Of a stretch of 64,000 nucleotides of DNA, positions 49,263 through 62,000 are shown piece by piece. Origin of the DNA: Antedon mediterranea (Eukaryota; Echinodermata; Crinoidea; Comatulida; Antedonidae); the NCBI RefSeq assembly GCF_964355755.1, contig NC_092672.1:37568501-37632500 (forward strand). The letters are read 5' to 3'. Numbering within the stretch: position 1 is the stretch's first letter; each line of letters starts with the position of its first letter. Under the pieces are notes generated by a model. It saw only the letters and a list, made by a program, of their open reading frames with translations. It searched no databases and was not told where the DNA came from. The position numbers and the translations under genes are program-made.

Positions 49263-49855
49263 AAACAACTTCAATTTATGTCGTTTTATGGCCGCGTTAT
49301 TGCAATGAAATGTTTGAAGCTTGTTTCCCACAATGCAACTCTTTTAATTCCACAGCTCAATGGTTTTTTTCAACGTTCATTTAATCTTTTGTATGTATTT
49401 TAATAATAACAAATCTATATTTCGCTTACTGAAAGTATTTTTTTTTTATTATGTATACATTGTATATTATATTAATATTATTATTATTACTATTGTTATT
49501 ATGCAAAATGTACAATAAACGAATTACCTGATAAAGGATTATTAATAACCGGTAATAAAGTGTTTCAAGAACACTACTGTATACAACTACATTTTAATTT
49601 TTAACTACGTGAGAATATTTTAATAACATTTTAAATAGCATTTTTTTTATTTGTACCGTGAACAGCAGAGACAGTTGTTCCAGAATAGAAAAAAAACTCG
49701 ATCGGTATTATATGAGAGTAAGTATAGACTTGATAGCATTTTTTAGCATTTATTTATATTTAGAACAAACAACTTTAACTAATATCAATATCTATTAATA
49801 ATTATGCCGTTTAATATTATAAATTATACATAAGTAATAATGGTAACTTTATTTG

Positions 49856-49917
49856 ATCGATAAGCAGATCGATAAGCAGATCGATAAGCAGATCGATAAG
49901 CAGATCGATAAGCAGAT
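49856..49917. repeat. 12-bp tandem repeat (GATCGATAAGCA)5
   Basis: Five exact copies starting at 49856, about 40 bp before the start codon of the Link-domain gene, so within or next to its presumed 5' UTR. Confidence 0.9.
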
Positions 49918-49959
49918 AACGAAATAAAGGATAGAAATTGTTTGCTTAATGATTTCAGC

Positions 49960-52002
49960 ATGAACTTGACTATGACCTTAAGAATGTTTATCTTCTTCTG
50001 TACCACGTGCACAACACAAGGTAAACGTTTTTGTTGTTTTTTTTTAAAGATTAACAGAACATCCGGGGACTAGTGGCATATCTCGCCTTGTCTAGCTTGG
50101 CCTACACTAGCAAACTTTATGTGACGTGCCCATATATATGGACATGATGATGTCATATCACTACCATATTTGTGTATATCACTACCATATTTTATTTGGG
50201 CACATCACACTTTTTTGTCAAACGAGTTTGATAGTGAAGACAGAGTTTTAGTGGTAAAAAAGGTTTAGGAGGGAAATGAATTTTGTCAAACCCGTCCAAA
50301 TATCGGGAAAAGAAACTGACGTGACTGAGATAAAATTCATACTTATCCTTTGATGTTCCTTTTCAGCGTCACCATTTTATTTTACGATTACGTTTTTCAG
50401 CTCAAATACCGGGTCAAAAGTGGGAGTTATTCAGAATACGTATATCAACCAGTGAGAGGACAACGAATGACATGTATCATATTATCCAATGTGCACGGGA
50501 TTGTTTGAGAACAGGATTCGAAAATTGTAATTATCTAAGAATGGTGGGGACAAATACTGGATGTCAGATAGCAGTTGATAGTTTAGAAACTGAAGAACAG
50601 ACAAAAAAGCCACAGGAGTATGAACTAATAGTAAGTACCGTCTTATTAATTAGATGTTTTGCCCTACTCTGACGTAATTTCTAAGTACATTTGAGAATAC
50701 TTGCGAAGAAATTCTCAAAAAGTACAAATTCCGTCAGCTATCAGAGTAGGGCAAAACATCTAATTACTCAACTCCCTGACGCAAAAACTACAATTACAAT
50801 ACCGTCTTATTGTAAGAGATGGGCCATATTAAGCGGAACAAAGTTGGTGAACACACGCGCGCCCGTACACAAAACAACATCATTAATAATGCCACTGGAC
50901 ACACATACACTTTCCTATGACTATGGGAAAATGTTCCAGAAGATATTAAAAATTGCACTTTCGTCACCAACTTTAAAAGCTCAAATTACTGATCACACCT
51001 GATTTTATCATCATACCAACTCCATGACAATGTGCTCTTTTTATTTCATTTGATTTTCAGGCCCATGATGGTATTTTCCTCAAAATAACCCAAAAAGCAA
51101 ATTATACGGAAGCGTCTGAAGCATGCCAACGTCGTAAAGGTTCGTTGGCTTCTTACGAACAACTAGTGACGGCCATCCTGAAATACGGAGAAAATGCAAC
51201 AAGCTGTGATAACTGCTGGTTGATAAGTGGAGAGGTGACCTTCTCCAATGATGAAAATATGTGTGTACTCGAGGAACCAGCTACACGTTGTAACATATAT
51301 CCAGACCGTAGTGCAGTGTTTCCTTGCTTCTATTGCTATTTCTACTCGAACCTTCCACCCGAAGTTAAAGACTACCATTCCGACTGGAAAATTCTTAATT
51401 TGAGGTACGATGTTGCCAATGGTTACATCTACACAGACGCAGAGAATCGATGTCAGAGTGAGTTTGGAGGACATCTAGCCCTGCCAATGGAGGTTTACAA
51501 CGCCAGTTTAATAGGATTTGAACAATGTAGACGGGCTTGGTTTTATAAAGGCATGTTTGGAAACTGTTGCTATTTTGACATAGGCAATCGAACGTGTTGG
51601 TATAATGTATTGATTGGTACACGATTCAGAGTCTCTGTACATCATGATAAAGAAGTTGATAACAGTGGAATGTGTTCCGTTTCAAAATCCTTAGATCTTA
51701 ATCAGTATCCTTTTTCCAGTTATGGAATAATTGCTGTTAGAGGGAAGAATAGGAATTCGCTAACATACACTGAAGCAAGTGATATGTGTGTCGAGCTTGG
51801 AGGAACGCTAGCAATTCCTGAACAACTAGAATCGGCAAATGCGGTTGGTTACCACTCAGATTTGGAAGGATGGGTTTTGGATGGAAATATAGCAAGTGCC
51901 AAATATAAAGTGTCCAGTATGACTCCTATCGGTGTTGTCATCAAATCACCGGTTAAAACGAAATACGACGGATTTTGTTATATCCCGCAAATTACTCCTT
52001 AA
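49960..52002 (+). CDS. Secreted PAN/apple-like plus triple Link-like domain protein (3 exons)
   Basis: Exons 49960-50020, 50401-50630 and 51061-52002, GT-AG and in phase, giving 410 residues. Signal peptide MNLTMTLRMFIFFCTTCTTQ. Residues about 22-97 resemble a PAN/apple module with CARDCLRTGFENCNYLRMVG. The last exon encodes three Link-like (hyaluronan-binding fold) modules, each with the A-x3-C, G-x-LA pattern: YTEASEACQRRKGSLASYEQ, YTDAENRCQSEFGGHLALP and YTEASDMCVELGGTLAIPEQ, the last followed by GWVLDG. The Link assignment rests on the Cys and Gly-Trp pattern and is diverged; a C-type-lectin-like fold is the alternative. No membrane segment follows, so it is probably secreted and glycan-binding (inference). 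The stop codon coincides with the left flank of a MITE at 52003. Earlier in-frame ATGs were not found. Confidence 0.82.
50093..50247. mobile_element. Family A MITE, copy 11
   Basis: Ends AGCTTGGCCTACACTAGCAA and TTTGATAGTGAAGACAGAG, followed by TTA. In intron 1 of the Link-domain gene. CArG-like motifs are imperfect here. Confidence 0.75.
50644..50769. repeat. Short hairpin element in intron 2 of the Link-domain gene
   Basis: TTAGATGTTTTGCCCTACTC (50650) pairs with GAGTAGGGCAAAACATCTAA (50743) across about 75 bp. Inner words AATTTCTAAGTAC and GTACAAATTCC also pair. It starts 13 bp after the donor site. Unlike families A, B and C. Confidence 0.75.
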
Positions 52003-52117
52003 AAGCTTGGTTCCCACTAGCTAGAGGACACAACTAGAGGACGTGCAGTACGCGCTACAACCCAATATACTTATTATTAGTATTGAATGATCCGCTTACC
52101 TAGTGGGAATTCTATTT
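52003..52117. mobile_element. Family B MITE at the stop codon of the Link-domain gene
   Basis: AAGCTTGGTTCCCACTAGCT begins directly after the TAA stop; the right end is CTAGTGGGAATTCTATTT followed by TAA. The left TAA is both stop codon and apparent target duplication. The core is reduced and diverged. Confidence 0.75.
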
Positions 52118-52156
52118 TAACATATTAAGTGGTGAATCCCAATCCATTCACACTAA

Positions 52157-52269
52157 AGCTTGGTTCCCACTAGAACACAAGCCGCAACACAAGCCAATTG
52201 ACAGTTTGAATGATTCATCGATTTTGATTGGTCAATTCGCCTGCGTTGCGTTCTAGTGGGAACTAAACT
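52157..52269. mobile_element. Family B MITE
   Basis: Between TAA and TTA. Left end AGCTTGGTTCCCACTAGAAC, core TTTTGATTGGTCAATTCGCC, right end GTTCTAGTGGGAACTAAACT. Confidence 0.8.
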
Positions 52270-53075
52270 TTAGGTAGTATATTAGTTACATTGTACAACT
52301 GAGTTTCGGTTATGAAGCTTAACCCTTCACCCTTCCCCTATACAAGTATAGCTTCGTTACCTGAAAAGGGATCAATGCACCAAGCACCGATAACAATTTA
52401 AATCATTTGCATATATTTTTCTTCAAAATTTATTGTCAACAAAAAAAAAATACAATAATGAAGTCATTATAGACTACGATTCTATCCCCACTACAAAATG
52501 TACACACCGAATAGAAAAACAATGTACAAGGGTGGTGGTTAATATACACACAATTTCTCTCTGTGATTCTTCCTATATTACAAGTTACAATTAATAAAGG
52601 GAAAAGCAAATTAATTTTGCTAAATTCAAAACAGGGTGCCCTAATAAATATTTTCAACTTGTTTACTAGAAAATAAATAAATTCATTCAAATAATTTTAA
52701 GTTGTTTCCAAGTTATCACAAAAAAAAATCATAATAAAAAAAAACCGAATTGATAAGACTAAGATTGTATAGTAGCGGTAGATTGGTATGATAAGACCGA
52801 CTACTAACGCTTAACTACCGCTATCGATACTCAGTAACACGGAACCAGCTAGTCACGCAGAGACATAAAATCCTGTTTAATTTTATTTACGTCAACGTCA
52901 TTTAACATCACGTAAATTTACTGAATTCAGTATAATCATTTTAAATCTTAATTAAGCAATTTCAAATTGATTTCATTTCAATCTATAATATTCCAGGAAC
53001 CAAGGCTCAAATCCATTTTGTTTCTATTATTTAAAAGGTGCTTACAATTGGGAACCTAATAATAGAAAGACATGC
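52270..53075 (-). other. EP400 3' UTR and convergent intergenic region
   Basis: An AATAAA on the minus strand at 52434-52429 is a plausible polyadenylation signal about 640 bp after the EP400 stop. The opposing Link-domain gene ends at 52002, so the two genes are tail to tail. No further gene seen. Confidence 0.4.
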
Positions 53076-56000
53076 TTAATGCTTAGATTGTGTCCTTGTT
53101 CGCATAGTATAAGACCGTGTAGATGTTGATGAAGACGGATCTAAATCACCGGCTTGACTTTCTTCTTTTTTACTGTCCGTGCTTTCTGCGGGCGACGGGG
53201 GTTCCGTCATGACCGTTTCGGTGGCACCGTGCTGTTCAATCATTATTACATCCATCTTTGCTTGACTCGGTGACGATACGTTAATAGCGACACTTTGAGC
53301 AGCTTTTGACACTGCCTCTTGTAGTCCAGCAGCCCTGACAACCTGCGTCTGAAGGCCACTACCAGACTGCAACATGGGTGGCGCAATGGACACAACATGC
53401 GTCGTCTGCCCACTGCTTTGTAACTTTTGAGCATTAGTTACCGAGACGACTTGAGCTAATTGTGATGCGTTGAGCGTCGTGGATGGACTGGAGATGACCG
53501 TAATCGGTTTGCTCGTCTGTTGAAGGGCAAGTGCTGTGGATACATTACCGGTCCGGCTAAGTTGAATTAGTTGTTGTCTTGGGATCTGTTGAACAGTGGT
53601 CTGACCGCCGGAAGTTTGCTGGACTTGTACTTGACCGGACTGAACTGCTTTTTGTACCTAAAACCAAGTGATAAAATATTAGAAAACAAAAGTAATAAAC
53701 AAACACAGAGGCAGTTTAACACATTCTCACTCCCAGATTTTGACAAGAGATGTAATATACTGTACACAAAAATATAAAATTAATATATGAAATGTACCTG
53801 CTGTGCTGTAGTCAAAGTTGGTACCTGGATGTGCTGTGTGGTACCTCCCTGCTGCACCTGAGCTACTAGCCTAGCTGCCTGAAGCTTTTGTTGCTGGCTA
53901 GCTAGGAACTGTGCCTTCTGAGTCAACTACAACAAACAAAATTAAAAGTTAAAGTAGTTAAAGTTAAAGTATATAGCTTAGAGTTGAGAAAAAATGTATT
54001 TCATTAAATTTACATTGTTTCTACCCAACCCAATTTATGCATTTGAATGTTAACCTTTTTCAAAATATGATAACTTTTAAATATCTTTAAATATTTTATT
54101 TTTTATGAAGTAAATTCGCTAAATTTATGTTTTTTAAATTCTAATAATTGTTATATATTTCTTTAGTGAAGAGCCTGTTATTTTAGTTATAACATTCTTA
54201 CCTGAGCAGCTTGTTGTGGCGTCAATGTTTGGATTTGTTGTTTTTTTTGTCGTAACAGTTGCTGCATTTGCAATGTACGCAGTTGTTGAGGTGTGAATGT
54301 CAGCTGTTTTAAAGTTTGACCTTTCTGCTGGCCTACGGTCACCACTCCACTGACCGTTACACCGCTTACGGTGGTCACTGCGACCTTGTTAGCCGATTGG
54401 TTCAACTTGTGCTGTTGTAACTGACGTTTAATGAGTGAGATTTCTGCTTCTTTTAGTGGCCGTGTCAATGTTGCTGGTTTCTGCTTTAAAATAAAAAAAT
54501 TATAAAATTATTAATCAAATGCTAGTCATGTTTGTGGAAAGGAGAAAACGTGATAAAGATATTTATTAAAACAATTTTAAAATGTTTATCCTTCTCTATG
54601 AACTTAATGTGTAAAAACAATTCAAAAACATGTACAGTGAGCGAGTGAATTATTACAAACTGGTGATTAGTTGAAATGAAAGCCACAAAACTCAATATAA
54701 GTAGGAACTAATTAGACAAGCTAGCATAATTTCAATACCAAAATAAGCCAACGAGGAGTAAAAGTGGCAGGTTAGCAAGGAGTAGGAAGAAAATTTAGGA
54801 AGAAAGAATTATAAAAAGTGAGTAAAGTAATGTGTCCAATTACGGTAGTGATATCATTGCAATTTTATATAGGCACGTCACATTTTTTTGTCACATACAG
54901 TTTGTTAGTTTAGACAGAGCTTAAAATAAGACTTTTGGGAAATTGTTTGTAATTTATTAATCGGTCATGTCTCGATTTGCAGTACCAAAAGATTTTTTTT
55001 TCTTTCTGTTATTCATATTTTAGATTATGAAATTTATTATGATTTTCTTCAACGCATTTCTTTTCTTTTTTTATTTAAGGCTCGCCCAACACAAGATGTT
55101 ACAAACATCTTTCTGGTCTTTTGCCTTCATTTTCTGATATACTTTTATAATTCTGTACAATCCTGTTTCTTGTTTTCCTACTGTATGTATTCAGATTTTG
55201 TAAATAAATGTCTATTGAATTGAATTGAATTGAATCAGATTTGAATTTGATGAAATTTGTTTCTGTTGAAGATTATATTAAAATATTTTGAAAGCAATGA
55301 GTATATTATAACCTGCACTCTTTGCTGTTGTACAATGCTAGCCACAACAGCAGATGAACTTCCACTGGTGACCAGTTGTTGAGAGGCTTGTGCCTGGGCA
55401 TGTGCCTCAGCTTGGGCTGCCTTTGCTTGGGCCTGGGCTTGCTGGATACGTTTCAAATCAACTTGCTTGAATTGCTAATGGAAGGTGTATACATACTAGT
55501 GTTAAAAAGCTCATGTACAAGAGTAAAACATTGCCAGTCAACTCTCTCAAAATCAAACAGATTTGTTACAGTATCAGACAAATTTGTTACAATCTTTCCA
55601 GTATTTTATGAACAGTGTCACATGTGAGGCCGGCATCATAAACACAATATCACACGTGACACTGTATTAGACTAACCATAAAATTAATTCCATAAAACAG
55701 AGTAATGTAACAATGTATCATGTAATTTGTCTATCGTACCAAACAAATATTATTTGTAGATAAATTAGAAAACTGGCTGTGCAACCAGACACATTAGTTA
55801 CAGTAATTCATTTGATGAGTTTTTGAGAAAGTTGACAATACTACTAACATGTGAAGCACTACAGTACACAACAAACTTTGGTTTTTTGAAATAAAAATGT
55901 ACAAAGCATATTGTAAGAATGTGGAAATGTGGGAATTACCCCAGAAACGTGATACAACAAAAGAAACATACAAATCACAAGCAAGTACTTACCTGTTTTA

Positions 56001-59000
56001 TGGTGGTTGGTTGCGCCTGAGCTTGTGCTTGCCGTTTGTAAGCATTGAATGCGGTTGTCAAATTAGCAGTAGAAATTGTTGCTGCGGGTAAGTTCGAAGT
56101 TGTTGCTGTGGAATTTAAATCAAAATAGAAATGAACATAATATTATTTATATAACTGTATATTTAGTTTGCTTAATCATGTTTGTAATTTACAAACTTAT
56201 CATGGTTACCTCACGGCGAAATTAATTCTGTTGATAACTGAAATAAAAATACCCAAACACAAATCAATCAATAAATCTATATACAATAATAATAAAATAT
56301 ACATCCACCAAAGTGAGTTCTCTTATTTTCAGTTCAGTAGTAGGTCCCAATACGAATAGAGTAAAATCGTTTGTAAATACCTTTAACCATAGCTGCAGAT
56401 GCCAATGAGGTGGTTGGAGTCACTCTGGCCTGAACAGTGGTCACTCCAGACACAGTGGACACCATGATTGAAGCAGTAGTCGTGGGTCGTGCTTGAGTGA
56501 CCTGGATGGCAGACGTTGGTAACGTAACCTGCGTCGCTCTGCCACCCTGAGTTCTTACAATCTGTGCTATTGACGTTGCAATCTAACAAAAGAAACCATG
56601 TAGAAAATAAATACATTCAAAGTCTAAATTCCTAGGCTTTCTTGGAATAGTTGCCATGTATACAGTCAAAGTCTAAATTCCTAGGCTTTCTAGGAATAGT
56701 TGCCATGTATACAGTCAAAGTCTAAATTCCTAGGCTTTCTAGGAATAGTTGCCATGTATACATTCAAAGTCTAAATTCCTAGGCTTTCTTGGAATAGTTG
56801 CCATGTATACAGTCAAAGTCTAAATTCCTAGGCTTTCTAGGAATAGTTGCCATGTATACAGTCAAAGTCTAAATTCCTAGGCTTTCTTGGAATAGTTGCC
56901 ATGTATACAGTCAAAGTCTAAATTCCTAGGCTTTCTAGGAATAGTTGCCATGTATACAGTCAAAGTCTAAATTCCTAGGCTTTCTTGGAATAGTTGCCAT
57001 GTATACAGTCAAAGTCTAAATTCCTAGGCTTTCTAGGAATAGTTGCCATGTATACAGTCAAAGTCTAAATTCCTAGGCTTTCTAGGAATAGTTGCCATGT
57101 ATACAGTCAAAGTCTAAATTCCTAGGCTTTCTTGGAATAGTTGCCATGTATACAGTCAAAGTCTAAATTCCTAGGCTTTCTTGGAATAGTTGCCATGTAT
57201 ACAGTCAAAGTCTAAATTCCTAGGCTTTCTAGGAATAGTTGCCATGTATACATTCAAAGTCTAAATTCCTAGGCTTTCTTGGAATAGTTGCCATGTATAC
57301 AGTCAAAGTCTAAATTCCTAGGCTTTCTAGGAATAGTTGCCATGTATACAGTCAAAGTCTAAATTCCTAGGCTTTCTTGGAATAGTTGCCATGTATACAT
57401 TCAAAGTCTAAATTCCTAGGCTTTCTTGGAATAGTTGCCATGTATACAGTCAAAGTCTAAATTCCTAGGCTTTCTAGGAATAGTTGCCATGTATACAGTC
57501 AAAGTCTAAATTCCTAGGCTTTCTTGGAATAGTTGCCATGTATACAGTCAAAGTCTAAATTCCTAGGCTTTCTAGGAATAGTTGCCATGTATACAGTCAA
57601 AGTCTAAATTCCTAGGCTTTCTAGGAATAGTTGCCATGTATACATTCAAAGTCTAAATTCCTAGGCTTTCTAGGAATAGTTGCCATGTATACAGTCAAAG
57701 TCTAAATTCCTAGGCTTTCTAGGAATAGTTGCCATGTATACAGTCAAAGTCTAAATTCCTAGGCTTTCTTGGAATAGTTGCCATGTATACAGTCAAAGTC
57801 TAAATTCCTAGGCTTTCTAGGAATAGTTGCCATGTATACAGTCAAAGTCTAAATTCCTAGGCTTTCTAGGAATAGTTGCCATGTATACATTCAAAGTCTA
57901 AATTCCTAGGCTTTCTTGGAATAGTTGCCATGTATACAGTCAAAGTCTAAATTCCTAGGCTTTCTTGGAATAGTTGCCATGTATACAGTCAAAGTCTAAA
58001 TTCCTAGGCTTTCTAGGAATAGTTGCCATGTATACATTCAAAGTCTAAATTCCTAGGCTTTCTTGGAATAGTTGCCATGTATACAGTCAAAGTCTAAATT
58101 CCTAGGCTTTCTTGGAATAGTTGCCATGTATACAGTCAAAGTCTAAATTCCTAGGCTTTCTTGGAATAGTTGCCATGTATACAGTCAAAGTCTAAATTCC
58201 TAGGCTTTCTAGGAATAGTTGCCATGTATACAGTCAAAGTCTAAATTCCTAGGCTTTCTATGAATAGTTGCCATGTATACAGTCAAAGTCTAAATTCCTA
58301 GGCTTTCTTGGAATAGTTGCCATGTATACAGTCAAAGTCTAAATTCCTAGGCTTTCTTGGAATAGTTGCCATGTATACAGTCAAAGTCTAAATTCCTAGG
58401 CTTTCTAGGAATAGTTGCCATGTATACAGTCAAAGTCTAAATTCCTAGGCTTTCTATGAATAGTTGCCATGTATACAGTCAAAGTCTAAATTCCTAGGCT
58501 TTCTAGGAATAGTTGCCATGTATACATTTAAAGTCTAAATTCCTAGGCTTTCTAGGAATAGTTGCCATGTATACAGTCAAAGTCTAAATTCCTAGGCTTT
58601 CTTGGAATAGTTGCCATGTATACAGTCAAAGTCTAAATTCCTAGGCTTTCTAGGAATAGTTGCCATGTATACAGTCAAAGTCTAAATTCCTAGGCTTTCT
58701 AGGAATAGTTGCCATGTATACATTCAAAGTCTAAATTCCTAGGCTTTCTTGGAATAGTTGCCATGTATACAGTCAAAGTCTAAATTCCTAGGCTTTCTTG
58801 GAATAGTTGCCATGTATACAGTCAAAGTCTAAATTCCTAGGCTTTCTAGGAATAGTTGCCATGTATACATTCAAAGTCTAAATTCCTAGGCTTTCTTGGA
58901 ATAGTTGCCATGTATACAGTCAAAGTCTAAATTCCTAGGCTTTCTTGGAATAGTTGCCATGTATACAGTCAAAGTCTAAATTCCTAGGCTTTCTTGGAAT

Positions 59001-62000
59001 AGTTGCCATGTATACAGTCAAAGTCTAAATTCCTAGGCTTTCTAGGAATAGTTGCCATGTATACAGTCAAAGTCTAAATTCCTAGGCTTTCTATGAATAG
59101 TTGCCATGTATACAGTCAAAGTCTAAATTCCTAGGCTTTCTTGGAATAGTTGCCATGTATACAGTCAAAGTCTAAATTCCTAGGCTTTCTTGGAATAGTT
59201 GCCATGTATACAGTCAAAGTCTAAATTCCTAGGCTTTCTAGGAATAGTTGCCATGTATACAGTCAAAGTCTAAATTCCTAGGCTTTCTATGAATAGTTGC
59301 CATGTATACAGTCAAAGTCTAAATTCCTAGGCTTTCTAGGAATAGTTGCCATGTATACATTTAAAGTCTAAATTCCTAGGCTTTCTAGGAATAGTTGCCA
59401 TGTATACAGTCAAAGTCTAAATTCCTAGGCTTTCTTGGAATAGTTGCCATGTATACAGTCAAAGTCTAAATTCCTAGGCTTTCTTGGAATAGTTCCCAAG
59501 TCTGTATTCACATCCAAGCTATATGTCTCCACTAACTAGATGTTTTTATATGTAGATGGTTTATTGAACCAGTACTAGTAACTAGTTATCAATAGTTGAA
59601 TATATATGTTACTTGCACTAGAAGTATAACCTATTGTGATTGTATGAAATCATTTATGGTTTTATGTATATTTGGTAGTTTGTGCCCAAATATGGTAGTG
59701 ATATGCCCAAATATGGTAGTGATATGACATCATCATGTCCATATATGGGCACATCACATTTAACTTACCTGGTTATTGATAAATACTGTATTTACTATTA
59801 ATAAACATTATTTGTTAGTTTATCTTACCTGAGATACATTTGCAGATGTTACTAACGGTTGGTTAAGACGTTTGTTTATGCTTGCTATTTGTTGCCCGGT
59901 TACAGACACCACACCTCCTTGTGTGTTTACCACTATGCTGTTACCAGTCCGTGCAACAGTGCTGGCCTGCTGTAAACAACAACACATTTTTACAAAAATG
60001 TTTGAAATTAAAATTAAACAAAAAACATATTTCACACAACTATCAAATTGAACATACCAGAACTGTAGTAGAAGCAGCAGTCGCAACTGCTGTGGTCTTA
60101 GCAGCGGCCGCAGCTGCATTCTGGGCTGCCGTCTGTTTGATTTGAGCTTCTTTTTCTTTCTTCTCTTTTGCAATTCTATCTGCTCGTTTGGCAGCCACTT
60201 GTAGGGGTAGCAAAGGCTTGTCATAATTAATGCTATAGTCTTGCAATACTGCACTGTGTTTAGGGTTTTTCAATAGAGGATTATTGAGTCTGAAAAAAAA
60301 CAAAACACACAAAATTATGGATAATTTATTATTTAATATTTGCACAAAGGGGTTGTATAGACCAATCATAGGGTACTTTAGTCATTACTTTATTCATATG
60401 GTATTTAGTTGTTACTTACACTTGTTTAAGATAAGGTTGCCTCTTGCTCACAGCTAGTCTTATCTGATCAAACTTATTGCTGTATAACATAGTATGTGAA
60501 CTATTGTTATCCTGTGTGTGTAAATGACTCGTCTTCATTGGCCGGTTATTCTTGGTCTACAAAACAAAATTGTTTCAAAAACAGTTTTTATTACATTCAT
60601 ACTCAGCAAGAGGGGTTTAAGTGGCACTGTGTCTTAGTGGTTGACATGCTTGCCTATGAATCATAGTGTCTTTGGTTCAAATCCTGTCAAATTTCAGCTG
60701 TCTACACTTTCAAACTAGTTTGACAAAAAAAGTGTGATGTACCCAAATATGGTAGTAATATGCCCAAATATGGTAGTGATGACATCATCATGTCCATATA
60801 TGGGAAAATCACATTTTTTTTGTCACATAAAGTTTGATAGGTTTAAGCCTTACATGAGACTTGGTTTAAAAAGCATGGGTTTCCCATCCTGTAATTGAAA
60901 AGTTTGCTTGCTGTTATGGCGTAACAATTGGTTGTCTACACTTACCAATGATTTGTACAACCCTTTAGACTTCTTCTGTTTCTTTGGATTTGTGTCGTAG
61001 AGTATCTTGCCCTCTTCACGTGGCACAATAACGCTTTCGTAGCGGTTCTTACACTGCTTTGGTGAGCGATAGATACGACTGCAAGAGTTGACCACATCAC
61101 TGACCAATTCCCAATTGATGGTGTGACCTGGAACTAGCACTTGCAGACTCAGAGGGAGTTCAAGAAGGGTTTGTATTGTCTATGGAGAGAATGATCATTG
61201 ATGTTAAAATATTTAATAGTTTCCGTGTTCTGGAGTAAATGAGTAAAATTATTTACGATAAGATGTTTCACTAGATCGAATGCATATTTGGGATTACAAA
61301 CAAAAGTTGTCTCACATGAAGTCAGCAACACAACAGGAAAAGAAAGTGGTATGGTATAATGAGATATCGGACGTTAAAATATTTAATAATTGCTTTGTTA
61401 AATGAATTATTTATGATAAGAAGTTTCACTAGAAGAGAGCAGTAGAAGTGGTATGGTATAATGGTAAGGGATATCAGACTAGCATCTGAGAGGCATGGGT
61501 TCAAGTCCTGTTTGTCATATTGATTGTAGCCTTAGGCAAAAAACTTTACTCTAAATGCCTCGCCCTTCAGATGGGATGTCTTGAAGAGGTTACACAGTAT
61601 AGAGAAAAAATACATCAAAAAATTGTTCCTGTACAATCTTTACCTGTAATAAAGCCCAGTCTTCATTAATCAACCATTCTGGGCGATCCTGCTGTGTGTC
61701 TATCTCTGGCTTGTGTACCGTAGGCAATGGCTTCATAGGCTTCACCATATCCCGCATCTTCTGTTGCTTGGCATCACGTCGCATCTTGTGCCACGCTGAA
61801 GATGGACGATCAAAGAGGGAGCGTGGTGGCTGCATATGATCTCCCTTGGAATGCGTCTTTGGCTTACGAACTGTTGCCACTATTGAGATAGAAGGAAAGG
61901 TTAAAGGTTAAATAAAAGTAATAAACTCTCCCAATATCGGAAACATTTGGGTTGACCTAATACATCTGATTTTTGCAAAGTCTGGAATTCAGAATGTGTT

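Noticed and set aside
51163-51474. Minus-strand frame of 103 codons
   Set aside because: Shadow of the Link-domain exon on the plus strand, which has clear domain support.
56612-59495. 49-bp repeats as a possible CRISPR or coding repeat
   Set aside because: No unique spacers, frames are closed, and the array lies in an EP400 intron.
61449-61520. Functional tRNA gene
   Set aside because: A and B boxes are present, but the anticodon arm does not form a 7-nt loop and the acceptor stem is not convincing.
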